64,000 bases of DNA from Alphaproteobacteria bacterium UBA7314. GTDB taxonomy: Bacteria > Pseudomonadota > Alphaproteobacteria > MPNO01 > UBA830. The position numbers were made by a program, and so were the translations under genes. Position 1 is the stretch's first letter, and each line of letters opens with the position of its first letter. Below the pieces are notes generated by a model. The model saw only the letters and a list, made by a program, of their open reading frames with translations. It searched no databases and was not told the DNA's origin. Shown here piece after piece: positions 38,589-47,775 of the stretch. The DNA is taken from contig DKQG01000015.1 of assembly GCA_002471575.1 (NCBI GenBank), forward strand, positions 1 through 64,000. Reading direction: 5' to 3'.

Positions 38589-40022
38589 ATGAGCGACATC
38601 GAAAGCACGGACAACCTCTTCTTCGAGCGGGCCGGTATGGACCTGGGGCGAATCGAGTCCATCGTATCGGACTCGCTTAACGGAGCAGACGATGGCGAAC
38701 TGTTCCTGGAGTACTGTCAATCGGAAGGCCTTTCATTCGACGACGGCCGTCTGAAAAGCGCGTCTTTCGACACCACGCAAGGCTTCGGGCTGCGAAGCGT
38801 TTCGGGCGAGGCGACAGGCTATGCCCATGCGTCGGAGCTGTCGGAGGCTGCCATTTCCCGCGCCGGCAAAACAGTTCGCGCTGTGCGCACGGGACAAGTC
38901 GGAATGTCAGACGTCACGCCCCGGACGACCAACGCCAACCTTTACACGGACACCAATCCCCTCGGCGAGTTCGACTTCGCCGCAAAGGTCAAACTTCTGG
39001 AAGACATGAACGACTATGCGCGATCAATGGACGACAGCGTGGCGCAGTTCTCGGCATCGATATCGGGCGAATGGCAGGCCGTCCAGGTCCTTCGCGCGGA
39101 TGGGGAACGCCGCGATGATATCCGCCCGCTTGTCCGCGTCAACGTATCCATAGTCTGTGCCGACGGCGACCGCATGGAAGCCGGCAGCCATGGAACTGGA
39201 GGGCGAACCGGTTACGCAGCGTATATCGAACCGGATGCCTGGCAGGCGCAAATCAACGAAGCTTTCCGCCAGGCACAGGTAAACCTTAACTCGGTACCCG
39301 CACCCGCAGGCGCAATGGACGTTGTGCTCGGCCCCGGTTGGCCGGGAATCCTGCTGCACGAAGCCATCGGCCATGGCCTAGAAGGTGATTTCAATCGCAA
39401 AAAAACCAGCGCGTTCGCCGGACTGATGGGCGAACGCATCGCGGCGCCCGGCGTTACTGTTGTCGATGACGGCACCATCACCGACCGCCGCGGCTCTTTG
39501 TCTATTGACGACGAGGGAACACCTACGTCCAAAACCGTCCTTATTGAAGACGGCATTCTGACCGGGTACATGCAGGATCGACTCAACGCTCGGCTGATGG
39601 GTGTCTCGCCAACAGGCAACGGACGGCGCGAGAGCTTCGCCCACGCACCGATGCCGCGGATGACCAATACCTATATGCTCTCGGGCGATCACGATCCGGA
39701 AGAAATTCTGGGGTCAGTTCGGAACGGTCTGTACGCAGTGAACTTCGGCGGCGGGCAGGTCGATATTACGTCGGGGAAATTCGTGTTCTCCGCCTCGGAG
39801 GCCTATCTGATCGAAGACGGCAAGATTGGCGCGCCGGTAAAAGGGGCGACTATCATCGGCAACGGTCCGGATGTGCTGACCCGCGTTAAGATGATTGGCA
39901 ACGACATGAAGCTCGATCCCGGGGTCGGTACATGCGGCAAGGACGGCCAGGGCGTACCCGTCGGGGTCGGACAGCCGACGCTGATGGTCGAAAACCTGAC
40001 GATCGGCGGTACCGCCGCCTAA
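38589..40022 (+). CDS. tldD: Metalloprotease TldD
   Basis: A 477-residue U62/TldD peptidase that works with TldE/PmbA to degrade or mature small peptides. The zinc motif is HEAIGHGLEGDFN (HExxxH). Other TldD blocks are GRLKSASFDTTQGFGLRSV, AYLIEDGKIGAPVKGAT and the C-terminal CGKDGQGVPVGVGQPTL. Length is normal. TldE is not in the window. Confidence 0.95.
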   Translation: MSDIESTDNLFFERAGMDLGRIESIVSDSLNGADDGELFLEYCQSEGLSFDDGRLKSASFDTTQGFGLRSVSGEATGYAHASELSEAAISRAGKTVRAVRTGQVGMSDVTPRTTNANLYTDTNPLGEFDFAAKVKLLEDMNDYARSMDDSVAQFSASISGEWQAVQVLRADGERRDDIRPLVRVNVSIVCADGDRMEAGSHGTGGRTGYAAYIEPDAWQAQINEAFRQAQVNLNSVPAPAGAMDVVLGPGWPGILLHEAIGHGLEGDFNRKKTSAFAGLMGERIAAPGVTVVDDGTITDRRGSLSIDDEGTPTSKTVLIEDGILTGYMQDRLNARLMGVSPTGNGRRESFAHAPMPRMTNTYMLSGDHDPEEILGSVRNGLYAVNFGGGQVDITSGKFVFSASEAYLIEDGKIGAPVKGATIIGNGPDVLTRVKMIGNDMKLDPGVGTCGKDGQGVPVGVGQPTLMVENLTIGGTAA

Positions 40023-40048
40023 CCGGCCGGTCTCATAACCGCCGCCCT

Positions 40049-40530
40049 CTAATCCCGTCTATCTCGTTGGTCGAGCCCGTCGCTTTTCCGGTCGGCAGCT
40101 TTGAACCTGGGGTAGAAACGCTGATCCCGCCATACATAACGTTCCGCGCCGCGCTGTCCGGCATTCAACCCACCGCTGCGCGACCGAATATATCCTTCTC
40201 GCGATGCAAAACCTTTCCAGTTCTGGTCGAGTCCGGACATCACCGTTTCCGACAGCCGGGCAGCTTCTCCGGCAGCACCGTTTCGCTTGTTGTGTCGAGT
40301 TTCGACTGTGGCGGCAGACCAAGGCGTTTGAGCTCTTCGCGGATACGCGTGCCTATCAGATTTTCTATTTTTAGCACCCCCCCGGCGAGAGAACCTGTCG
40401 GCACCATTTTCCTCGAGAGCGGTGTGGGCTCTTGCTGGGCAGCGGCATGCGCGCAGGTAAACACGACGGCAATTGCCGCCTGGGGCGCGACCAGATCAAT
40501 AAGCGAATTCTCGATAGATTGGGTCGACAC
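40049..40530 (-). pseudogene. Unrecognised, possibly frameshifted secreted-protein gene
   Basis: Minus-strand coding-like sequence after gshA. One frame (40530-40240) gives a possible signal (APQAAIAVVFTCAHAAAQ) then IGTRIREELKRLGLPPQSK. A second frame (to 40049) continues with AARLSETVMSGLDQNWKGFA and QRGAERYVWRDQRFYPRF. A shift near 40260 would join them. The 5' end overlaps the gshA C-terminus by 35 bases. I do not recognise a family. It may be a decayed gene or chance. Confidence 0.28.
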
Positions 40531-41860
40531 TCTTTTGCCACTCAGTTTCGTAAAGAGTCAGCAGCTTTTCGGAGGCAGGGTAACCGCGCTCGGCAATTTC
40601 CCGTAGGGTGTTCAGAAACCCTGACTCGTCGTCGCCGGTTTTGTCGAAGATTGCCCGTCGTTTTAGCCCGGCTTCCGCAATTTCGAGCACACGAAGCGCA
40701 AGATCCTGCACGGTGCCGTCGCGGAATTTCGTGCGCAACCCGCGCCGTGGCACCTCGGCGCGCAGAAAATTGTGTTCTTCCAGCGTCCAGTCCTTCGCCA
40801 AATCCCATGCGGCCGACTGGCAATCGGCGTCATAAAGCAGACCGACCCACAAGGCCGGCAGCGCGCAGAGCCACCGCCAGGGTCCGCCGTCGGCACCACG
40901 CATTTCCAGAAATTTCTTAAGCCGGACCTCAGGAAAAATGGTCGTCAGATGATCGGACCAGTCGCTCATCGTGGGCGTCTCGCCAGGCCGCCCCGGCAGT
41001 TTCCCGTCCAGGAAATCTCGGAAAGATTGTCCAGACACATCGACGTATTCGCCGTCGCGGTAAACAAAATACATAGGGACATCGAGCGCGTATTCGACGT
41101 ACCGCTCGAACCCCATTCCGTCTTCGAAGACGAACGGCAGGATACCGCAACGATCCGGATCGGTATCTTCCCACAGATGGCTGCGATAGGACTGATAGCC
41201 GCTGGGCACGCCGTCGACGAAGGGCGAATTCGCGAACAGCGCCGTCGCCACCGGTTGCAGCGCCAGCGACGCGCGGAACTTCTCCACCATGTCGGCTTCG
41301 GATTCGAAATCCAGGTTCACCTGCACCGTGCAGGAGCGGAGCATCATGTCGAGGCCGAGATTACCCTTTTTTGGCATGTATTCGCGCATGATCTCGTAAC
41401 GCCCCTTGGGCATCCACGAGATATCTTCGCGTTTCCATTTGGGGATGAACCCTGCTCCCAGCATGCCGACGCCAAGTTCACCCGCGATTTCCTTCACCTG
41501 AGCCAGATGTGTGTGCACCTCGTCACAGGTCTGATGAATGTTTTTCAACGGCGCGCCGGACAGTTCAAGCTGCCCACCCGGTTCTAGCGAAATATTGCAA
41601 TCGTTAATGGTCAGCGCGATGGGATTTCCGTTTTCCATCACGGGTTCCCAGCCGAACCGCACCAGTCCCTCGAGGAACCGGCCGATGCCCCAGTCGCCTT
41701 CGTAAGGAACAGGTTCCAGGGTATCGAGCTTGAAGACGAACTTTTCGTGTTCGGTGCCGATCCGCCACGCATCGCGCGGCTTGTTGCCTTCTTCAAGATA
41801 CTCGACCAGCTGCCGATAGTCGGTAATCGGTTCGGATTTACCTGCCGGTGGTGCGGCCAT
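40496..41860 (-). CDS. gshA: Glutamate-cysteine ligase (plant/alphaproteobacterial type)
   Basis: A 454-residue GCS2-family enzyme for the first step of glutathione synthesis. Conserved parts are [63 protein letters not shown] and [12 protein letters not shown]. No organelle signal, as expected. It follows rsmE on the same strand, a conserved alphaproteobacterial pair. Confidence 0.97.
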   Translation of the reverse strand: MAAPPAGKSEPITDYRQLVEYLEEGNKPRDAWRIGTEHEKFVFKLDTLEPVPYEGDWGIGRFLEGLVRFGWEPVMENGNPIALTINDCNISLEPGGQLELSGAPLKNIHQTCDEVHTHLAQVKEIAGELGVGMLGAGFIPKWKREDISWMPKGRYEIMREYMPKKGNLGLDMMLRSCTVQVNLDFESEADMVEKFRASLALQPVATALFANSPFVDGVPSGYQSYRSHLWEDTDPDRCGILPFVFEDGMGFERYVEYALDVPMYFVYRDGEYVDVSGQSFRDFLDGKLPGRPGETPTMSDWSDHLTTIFPEVRLKKFLEMRGADGGPWRWLCALPALWVGLLYDADCQSAAWDLAKDWTLEEHNFLRAEVPRRGLRTKFRDGTVQDLALRVLEIAEAGLKRRAIFDKTGDDESGFLNTLREIAERGYPASEKLLTLYETEWQKSVDPIYREFAY

Positions 41861-41952
41861 ACGCGTTCGCCCGTTAATTATTCAATGCGCTGACCGGTAC
41901 AGACTTGTGAATCCCCGGAACGAAAGCCGGCCCATGCCGCAACGTCCGCGTC

Positions 41953-42720
41953 CTAATCGGACCAGTCGCCGAGATGGTTTTGCCAGCACACCAGCACCGC
42001 CGCCACCGCCGTATCCGCCCGGAGAATTCGCGGCCCCAAACGAACCGGGGTAACAAAAGGCAGTTTCGCGAGTCCGTCAAGTTCGGAATGGCTGAATCCG
42101 CCCTCCGGTCCGGTCATCACGGCCCACGCCCCGCCGGGCTCGAGTTCGGACAGCGCATCGGGTATCGCCACGGCCTGGCCCGCCTCGGCACATAGGATGA
42201 TGCGGCGCGCGGGATCCCAATCTTCCAGCATTTCTGCCAACGGCGCGGGTTCGTCGACGATCGGCACGTTCAGCCGGGTGGATTGTTCCGCCGCCTCGAC
42301 GGCGTTCGATCGCAAGCGCGCAGTATTGGTCCGCGTCACATCGGTATGCTCAGTCAGCACAGGACAAATGCGCCCGACGCCAAGCTCGGTCGACATGCGG
42401 GCGATGTTGTTCATCGGCGTCGCCTTCACCGGTGCAAACAGCAGCCACACATCGGGCGGCACACGCTGCGGCCGGAGATGCTGTTCGACGATCATCATGC
42501 AACGCGATTTGCCTTCGTAGGCTATGCGGGCCAGCCACTCGCCATGGCGGCCGTTGAATAGTGCTACCATCTCGCCGTCCCTCCGGCGCATGACCTTACG
42601 CAAGTAGGAATGCTGGTTCGGCGTCGCTGGCACAGCGTGATGGTGTTCGAGGTCGTATTCAACGAATAGGCGAATACGCGCACGATGGTCGGTATTGGCG
42701 GGGTTCCGGTGCATGTTCAT
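41953..42720 (-). CDS. rsmE: 16S rRNA (uracil1498-N3)-methyltransferase
   Basis: A ~255-residue SPOUT methyltransferase. The knot motifs are MTGPEGGFSHSEL and RLGPRILRADTAVAAVL, with YLRKVMRRRDGE and FAPVKATPMN upstream. It methylates U1498 of 16S rRNA. Start is ATG 42720 or 42714; neither has a clear ribosome-binding site, and the longer frame to 42843 overlaps the divergent ubiA start. Confidence 0.94.
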   Translation of the reverse strand: MNMHRNPANTDHRARIRLFVEYDLEHHHAVPATPNQHSYLRKVMRRRDGEMVALFNGRHGEWLARIAYEGKSRCMMIVEQHLRPQRVPPDVWLLFAPVKATPMNNIARMSTELGVGRICPVLTEHTDVTRTNTARLRSNAVEAAEQSTRLNVPIVDEPAPLAEMLEDWDPARRIILCAEAGQAVAIPDALSELEPGGAWAVMTGPEGGFSHSELDGLAKLPFVTPVRLGPRILRADTAVAAVLVCWQNHLGDWSD

Positions 42721-42817
42721 GCCGCGGATACTGGCACAGATTGGACGAATCCGGCAGCTGCGTCTCGCAGCGCACGCGGCAATCCGGCCGGGCCCTGACT
42801 GTGCTATAAAGATTTCC

Positions 42818-43729
42818 ATGACGACTCCCTCTCCCAGCGACATTCCGCGTGGCGGCTGGGTGGACCGGCTGATGCCGCGCCGGATTCACCCATTTATCCG
42901 GCTGTCACGCTTCGATCGGCCGATCGGGACATGGCTGCTGCTTTTTCCGTGCTGGTGGGCGATCGCGATGGCTTCGATCGGCCCGGCGCACTGGCACCTG
43001 TTCGTCCTGTTCGGACTCGGCGCGCTGCTGATGCGAGGCGGCGGCTGCACCTGGAACGATATCCTCGATCGCGATTTCGACGCCCAGGTCGCCCGCACCC
43101 GCGACCGCCCGCTCCCGGCAGGCGAGGTAACCGTGCGCCAGGCGATGATCTGGTTCGCGATGCAGCTTGCCATAAGCGCTGCCATTCTCTTCTCATTCAA
43201 TTCCTTCGCAATATGGACAGGCCTCGCATCGCTCTCGCTGGTGGCGTTGTATCCGCTCGCCAAGCGGGTAACGTTTTGGCCACAGTTCGTGCTCGGCCTA
43301 GCGTTCAACTGGGGAGTGCTGCTCGGATGGGCAGCCGTGACCGCAGACGTAAATTGGCCTGCGTTCGTCCTTTACGCCGGAGGTATTTTCTGGACTCTGG
43401 GGTACGACACCATCTACGCCCACCAGGACCGGACCGACGATACCGCCGCGGGTGTTAAATCTTCAGCCCGCGCACTGGGTCTGCTGGCATCAAAACCCTG
43501 GCTCGTCGCTTTCTATCTGATCGCCGTCGCACTGTTCGGCATCGCCGGATTCGGCGCCGGGCTGGGCTGGGTCTTCTGGGTGGGCCTTGCCGCCGGGACA
43601 GTACAGCTGGTATGGCAGGTCGTCGACGTCGACCTCGATTCACCCAAAGACTGCCTCGCTAAGTTCAAGTCGAACCGATTGTTCGGATGGCTTCTACTGG
43701 CAGGAATTGTCGGCGGGCATCTGAGCTAG
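42818..43729 (+). CDS. ubiA: 4-hydroxybenzoate octaprenyltransferase
   Basis: A 303-residue multi-pass membrane prenyltransferase in ubiquinone synthesis. Asp motifs are RGGGCTWNDILDRDFDAQVA and YDTIYAHQDRTDD. N-terminal LSRFDRPIGTWLLLFPCWW is typical. ATG 42818 lies after GATTTCC; the frame upstream to 42695 overlaps rsmE. It is divergent from rsmE, the usual arrangement. Confidence 0.95.
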   Translation: MTTPSPSDIPRGGWVDRLMPRRIHPFIRLSRFDRPIGTWLLLFPCWWAIAMASIGPAHWHLFVLFGLGALLMRGGGCTWNDILDRDFDAQVARTRDRPLPAGEVTVRQAMIWFAMQLAISAAILFSFNSFAIWTGLASLSLVALYPLAKRVTFWPQFVLGLAFNWGVLLGWAAVTADVNWPAFVLYAGGIFWTLGYDTIYAHQDRTDDTAAGVKSSARALGLLASKPWLVAFYLIAVALFGIAGFGAGLGWVFWVGLAAGTVQLVWQVVDVDLDSPKDCLAKFKSNRLFGWLLLAGIVGGHLS

Positions 43730-43739
43730 CAACTCATTT

Positions 43740-44111
43740 TCATTCATCCGACCCCGCGAAATCGGAGTCGAGCAGCTCCGAAAACGCGTCCATCTCCGCA
43801 GTCACGCTGCTGACGGCCTTTTCTTCCATCGCACGATAGCGGTTCAGCGCCTCGCGGCCGAAATCCGTCACCTGGGCGCCGCCGCCGCCGCGACCGCCGA
43901 TCGCCGCCTCCACCACGGGCTCGCGAAAGGCGCCGTTCATTGTTTCGACCAGCGTCCACGCCCGACGATAGGACATGCCCATCTCGCGCGCGGCGGCCGA
44001 AATCGATCCCATTTCCTCGATCAGGCGCAACAATTCCGCCTTGCCGGGACCGATGGCGATCTCCCGGCCGAGCAGGATGCGCAGACGCGGAGCGGGAACG
44101 GGTGGGCTCAT
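43740..44111 (-). CDS. ModE-like single-domain winged-helix regulator
   Basis: A 123-residue protein matching only the N-terminal DNA-binding domain of ModE: LRLIEEMGSISAAAREMGMS is the recognition region, then YRRAWTLVETMN and the wing GRGGGGAQVTDFG. The molybdate-binding (TOBE/MOP) domains of full-length ModE (about 260 residues) are absent. How it senses molybdate, if it does, is unclear. ATG overlaps the mobA stop. It is the likely reader of the repeat upstream of moaA. Confidence 0.9.
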   Translation of the reverse strand: MSPPVPAPRLRILLGREIAIGPGKAELLRLIEEMGSISAAAREMGMSYRRAWTLVETMNGAFREPVVEAAIGGRGGGGAQVTDFGREALNRYRAMEEKAVSSVTAEMDAFSELLDSDFAGSDE

Positions 44112-44749
44112 CCCGACACTTCACCACCGGAACGGCGCGTCAGCAAGGTCTCCGCTGTTGCCAGGTCCTCCGGCCGATTGATATTGAAAAACGGATCGTT
44201 CGGCACAGCAGAAAATTCAACCCGCACCTGCGCGTAGCGGGATGTCCAGTCGTCGACCTTGCGCAGACCTTCTCGCGTAACGGCCTCCCGCAGGTCAGCA
44301 GCTAACCGGACCGGCCAAAGCGCGAACACAGGGTGATGCCGCCCGCCCGACGCCGCGCAGGCCATATCGGCATCCGCCGCCTCGATGGCCTGCCGCAGCC
44401 CGGATACCAGGTCCGGTGGAATTAATGGCGCATCGCAAGCGAAGCTGGCAACCCAGGAAGACTCCGGTGCGCATTCCGCCGCCCACTCCAGACCCGTAAG
44501 CACGCCGGCCAATGGACCGGCATGGCCATCAATGACGTCCGGCTTAATTGGAAGCCGGTATGCAGTGAACAAATCGGGGTCGCTGTTGGTATTCAAGACC
44601 AGCGCTCCGACCTGCGGCCGCGCTGCGTCGATCATACATTGCAGGAGCGTCCGTCCGCCCAACGGTAACAGACATTTATCGCCGCCGCCCATGCGGCGGG
44701 ACTGTCCTCCGGCCAGAAGCAAGCCGCAGATATCAGGCTCAGACGGCAT
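44108..44749 (-). CDS. mobA: Molybdenum cofactor guanylyltransferase
   Basis: A 213-residue nucleotidyltransferase that adds GMP to molybdopterin to make MGD. It has the N-terminal LLAGGQSRRMGGGDKCLLPL signature, DVIDGHAGPLAGVLTGL, and ACDAPLIPPDLV (metal-binding Asp). The end of the upstream gene overlaps its start by 11 bases. Third in the fdhD operon. Confidence 0.95.
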   Translation of the reverse strand: MPSEPDICGLLLAGGQSRRMGGGDKCLLPLGGRTLLQCMIDAARPQVGALVLNTNSDPDLFTAYRLPIKPDVIDGHAGPLAGVLTGLEWAAECAPESSWVASFACDAPLIPPDLVSGLRQAIEAADADMACAASGGRHHPVFALWPVRLAADLREAVTREGLRKVDDWTSRYAQVRVEFSAVPNDPFFNINRPEDLATAETLLTRRSGGEVSG

Positions 44750-45323
44750 TGTCAGGCAGCATGTCTAGGGTCATGGCGTCGTCCCCCAGCAGTTTATACA
44801 GCAGATCCCGGTCCGCGTCTTCAAGCGCGCTGAAATCGTTTGTCCATCGGTCGGGCACGTCGTTCGGTATTACTCCTGGCGCCAACACGGCGTTTTCGAC
44901 ATCGGCGATCCGTTGCACAATCCGCCGCTGCAGCAGGCCCTCCGCAAGGTTCATATGTTCGGTGTGGAAATAGTCGTCGCAAAGGGCATACAGAAACCGC
45001 ACGCGACGCACGTCTGCCGCCGCCAGCGCGGTCACGCGGTTCAGATCGCCATAGGCTTCCAGCCGGGCGGCGGCATCGCCGGTGAAGACTTCACCCCCTA
45101 TCTCGTCCCGCAACGGCGATGCCAACCCCAGCATCGTGGAAAGGTGCTGATCAAAGCGCGCCAGCAATGATACCGATTGCCCGGCATAGGCGACGATGCG
45201 CCCACCGGCATAAGATTTTATGCGAAGATATACTCCTGCCTGGCAGAGGTTCTCGAAGATCAGCGGATCGTTCGGGATACGGTCAGCGCCGACGGGCCCC
45301 TGCCATTCGAGCGTTACAGTCAC
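44739..45323 (-). CDS. GIY-YIG-like protein of unknown function
   Basis: A 194-residue protein. Residues ~30-60 read GVYLRI-(K)-VAYAGQSVSLLARFDQH, which follows the GIY-YIG endonuclease pattern (G-[IV]-Y ... Y-[IV/A]-G-x-[ST] ... R ... H). A strict catalytic Glu in the later part cannot be placed by eye. The rest is acidic and helical. It sits between fdhD and mobA with overlapping ends (ATGA with fdhD; 11 bases with mobA), so it is co-expressed with molybdenum cofactor genes. The function is unknown and the nuclease assignment tentative. Confidence 0.62.
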   Translation of the reverse strand: MTVTLEWQGPVGADRIPNDPLIFENLCQAGVYLRIKSYAGGRIVAYAGQSVSLLARFDQHLSTMLGLASPLRDEIGGEVFTGDAAARLEAYGDLNRVTALAAADVRRVRFLYALCDDYFHTEHMNLAEGLLQRRIVQRIADVENAVLAPGVIPNDVPDRWTNDFSALEDADRDLLYKLLGDDAMTLDMLPDNAV

Positions 45324-46204
45324 GTGTCGGCCAAAGCCGCTTTTCGGTGATGTCGGTCCGGCTCCTCGGCGGCGACATCGGGATCTATGTCATAGACGAT
45401 ACGCTCCTCGCCAGACAAGGCCATGAAGCGCTTCCCGCGCGCGCGGCCGATCAGTGTTAATCCTGCCTGGCGCGCCAACCCGACCCCCCAGGCCGTAAAT
45501 CCGGAGCGTGAAATAAGGATCGGAATCTGCATCTGTACTGACTTGATCACCATTTCGCTGGTCAACCTTCCGGTCGTGTAGAACATCTTACCGGCAACCG
45601 GGATGTCATTCAGGTACATATAGCCTGCGATTTTATCGACAGCGTTGTGCCGCCCCACGTCCTCCATGTAAATCAGCGGCCGGTCCTGTTCGCACAGCAC
45701 GCAGCCGTGGATCGCACCGGCTTCCAGATACAGGCTGGGGGTAGTGTTGATTGCGGCAGTCAGCGCGTAAAGCCATGACGTGTGTATTTTCGCGTCGGGA
45801 TCGAGGATTTTATCCTCGAAGGTCTCCATGATGTCCCCGAACACCGTGCCGAGCGCACAACCCGACGTCCGCGTTTGCTTCGCCAGCTTTTCCTCGAAAT
45901 CGGTTTCCTGCTCGGTGCGGACGACCACCGCTTCTGCCATTTCATCGTAGTCGATACCGGTAACGACATCGTCCGGGCGCAGCATGTTCTGGTTGAGCAG
46001 ATATCCCACCGCCAGATACTCTGGATAGTCGCCCACAGTCATCAGGGTCACGATTTCCCGGCTGTTCAAATACAACGCCAGGGGACTCTCCACCGGTACC
46101 AAGGTATCGACAGGCTGCCCGTTCTGATCAGTGCCTGAGACCCGCTCTGTAAGACAGGGGTTCGTTGGATCCGGACGAACCAAAGAGACATTCTTAACGG
46201 TCAT
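45320..46204 (-). CDS. fdhD: Formate dehydrogenase accessory sulfurtransferase FdhD
   Basis: A 294-residue FdhD protein that passes sulfur to the molybdenum cofactor of formate dehydrogenase. Motifs are EYLAVGYLLNQN, SGCALGTVFGD (a single Cys where E. coli FdhD has a CxxC pair), AIHGCVLCEQ, EDVGRHNAVDKIAG, TGRLTSEMV and the C-terminal GLARQAGLTLIGRARG. First gene of the operon fdhD-GIY-mobA-modE. No formate dehydrogenase structural gene is in the window. Confidence 0.94.
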   Translation of the reverse strand: MTVKNVSLVRPDPTNPCLTERVSGTDQNGQPVDTLVPVESPLALYLNSREIVTLMTVGDYPEYLAVGYLLNQNMLRPDDVVTGIDYDEMAEAVVVRTEQETDFEEKLAKQTRTSGCALGTVFGDIMETFEDKILDPDAKIHTSWLYALTAAINTTPSLYLEAGAIHGCVLCEQDRPLIYMEDVGRHNAVDKIAGYMYLNDIPVAGKMFYTTGRLTSEMVIKSVQMQIPILISRSGFTAWGVGLARQAGLTLIGRARGKRFMALSGEERIVYDIDPDVAAEEPDRHHRKAALADT

Positions 46205-46329
46205 CGGCGGAGTATGATCCGGTTCAGGGTTTCATACAATGAAGTTGCATCCAATGAGATTATGCGTCGAAAGCCGTCCGGGTGTGTGACTGTCCGCTTG
46301 GTGAAGCCCGCATTACCCCGGATGCACAA

Positions 46330-46607
46330 AAGTGAGGTTCGGAAGTGACGGCCGGCGCGGTCATACAATCACGGGTTGGCATCGGGGACTTGACCGTCGA
46401 CTTCGGATCCTGAGCGGCCATCAGTTTCGATTCGATGCTGTAGGGAGCAGCGAGACGAGGGGTTTCCTACTCGCGCGAAGGAATGCACTCGGCATGATGA
46501 TTTCGCGCCAGCTTGCCCGCATGATTGGCGGAGACGTCTTCGTTGACATTTCTCAGGGGCACGGTTCGCGCTTTACGCTGCGATTGTTCGAGACCCACTC
46601 CGCCTGA
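46330..46607 (+). pseudogene. C-terminal remnant of a sensor histidine kinase
   Basis: The last ~60 residues of this frame (SSETRGFLLARRNALGMMIS, then RQLARMIGGDVFVDISQGHG and SRFTLRL) match the G2 box and end of a HATPase domain (STRRFGGTGLGLAISRQLARMMGG...GS-FTL-LP). The GTGLGL loop is corrupted to RRNALGM and the N, G1 and H boxes are gone. Stops break the frame just upstream (TGA near 46345). It is not functional. It lies between divergent fdhD and moaA. Confidence 0.65.
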
Positions 46608-46642
46608 CCTGACGCATTGAGCCTATCGGCCCGTGACTTTTC

Positions 46643-46694
46643 TTTTCGTTCAAAAGCGTTATAGTCGTTCGTGAATAACGCTTTTGAACGAAAA
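46643..46694. promoter_or_regulatory. Perfect 20-bp inverted repeat, ModE-box-like, upstream of moaA
   Basis: Arm TTTTCGTTCAAAAGCGTTAT (46643-46662) is the exact reverse complement of 46675-46694, separated by 12 bases. The inner part CGTTAT-N12-ATAACG fits the E. coli ModE operator as I remember it (CGTTATAT... ACATAACG with the same spacing). It ends 23 bases before the moaA start. A ModE-like protein is encoded 2.5 kb away. Regulation is inferred; the alternative is an intrinsic RNA hairpin, but no T tract follows. Confidence 0.7.
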
Positions 46695-46717
46695 CCCGGT
46701 ACGGGACGCTCAAACGG

Positions 46718-47740
46718 ATGACCACAGACCTTAAAATCGCGGAAAAACCGCTGATAGACCCATACGATCGGCAGGTAAGCTATTTACGGGTCTCGGTCAC
46801 CGACCGCTGCGATTTCCGTTGCATTTACTGCATGGCCGAGAACATGACGTTCCTGCCCAAGGCGGACGTGCTCAGCTTAGAAGAACTGGACCGCCTGTGC
46901 AGCGCATTCGTGACCCGCGGCGTCCGCAAGCTGCGGATATCTGGAGGAGAACCGCTGGTTCGCCGCGATATCATGTGGCTTTTCGAACGTCTGGGCCGCC
47001 ATCTCGACACCGGCTCGCTCGAAGAACTTACCCTGACGACCAATGCCAGCCAACTTGAACGCCATGCTCAGGGACTGTTTAATGCAGGCGTGCGCCGCAT
47101 CAACGTGTCGATCGATACGCTCGATCCGGTAAAGTTCGAGAAGATTACCCGATGGGGCAAGCTGGACAAGGTTCTGGGCGGGGTGGATGCCGCCGCCGAT
47201 GCCGGTCATCGCATCAAGATTAACGCGGTAGTGTTGAAGGATGTCAACGACGATGAAATCCATGACATGGTCGCGTGGTGCGGCGATCGCGGGTTTGATC
47301 TGACATTTATCGAAGTCATGCCGATGGGTGAGATCGGCGGCGACATGCGGCTCGATCAGTACTGGCCCCTGTCGATGGTCCGCGCCGAACTGAAAAAGCG
47401 CTGGACGCTGACGGATATTGACGACACGACCGGCGGACCCGCCCGATATGTCCGGGTTGACGAAACCGGAGGCCGGATCGGCTTTATCACCCCGATGACC
47501 CATAATTTCTGCGAAGACTGCAACCGGGTACGACTGACCTGCACAGGCACGCTGTTCATGTGCCTGGGTCAGGAAGACGCCGCCGACCTGCGGGCGCCAC
47601 TGCGTAACGGTGACGATAAGCTGATGATGCAGGCTATCGATGACGCCATCGCCCGCAAGCCCAAGGGCCATGATTTCATAATCGATCGCCGCCGCGCGGC
47701 TCCTGCCGTCTCAAGACATATGAGCGTCACCGGCGGATGA
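46718..47740 (+). CDS. moaA: GTP 3',8-cyclase MoaA
   Basis: A 340-residue radical SAM enzyme for the first step of molybdopterin synthesis. The first 4Fe-4S site is CDFRCIYCM (CxxxCxxC, residues ~28-36); the second is [31 protein letters not shown] starts the core. The C-terminus ends in GG as needed for MoaC-coupled activity. Start ATG follows the inverted repeat at 46643-46694 by 23 bases. Confidence 0.97.
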   Translation: MTTDLKIAEKPLIDPYDRQVSYLRVSVTDRCDFRCIYCMAENMTFLPKADVLSLEELDRLCSAFVTRGVRKLRISGGEPLVRRDIMWLFERLGRHLDTGSLEELTLTTNASQLERHAQGLFNAGVRRINVSIDTLDPVKFEKITRWGKLDKVLGGVDAAADAGHRIKINAVVLKDVNDDEIHDMVAWCGDRGFDLTFIEVMPMGEIGGDMRLDQYWPLSMVRAELKKRWTLTDIDDTTGGPARYVRVDETGGRIGFITPMTHNFCEDCNRVRLTCTGTLFMCLGQEDAADLRAPLRNGDDKLMMQAIDDAIARKPKGHDFIIDRRRAAPAVSRHMSVTGG

Positions 47741-47775
47741 TATACTTTGCGGACTGCCGCTGACGGAGGTCCGCC

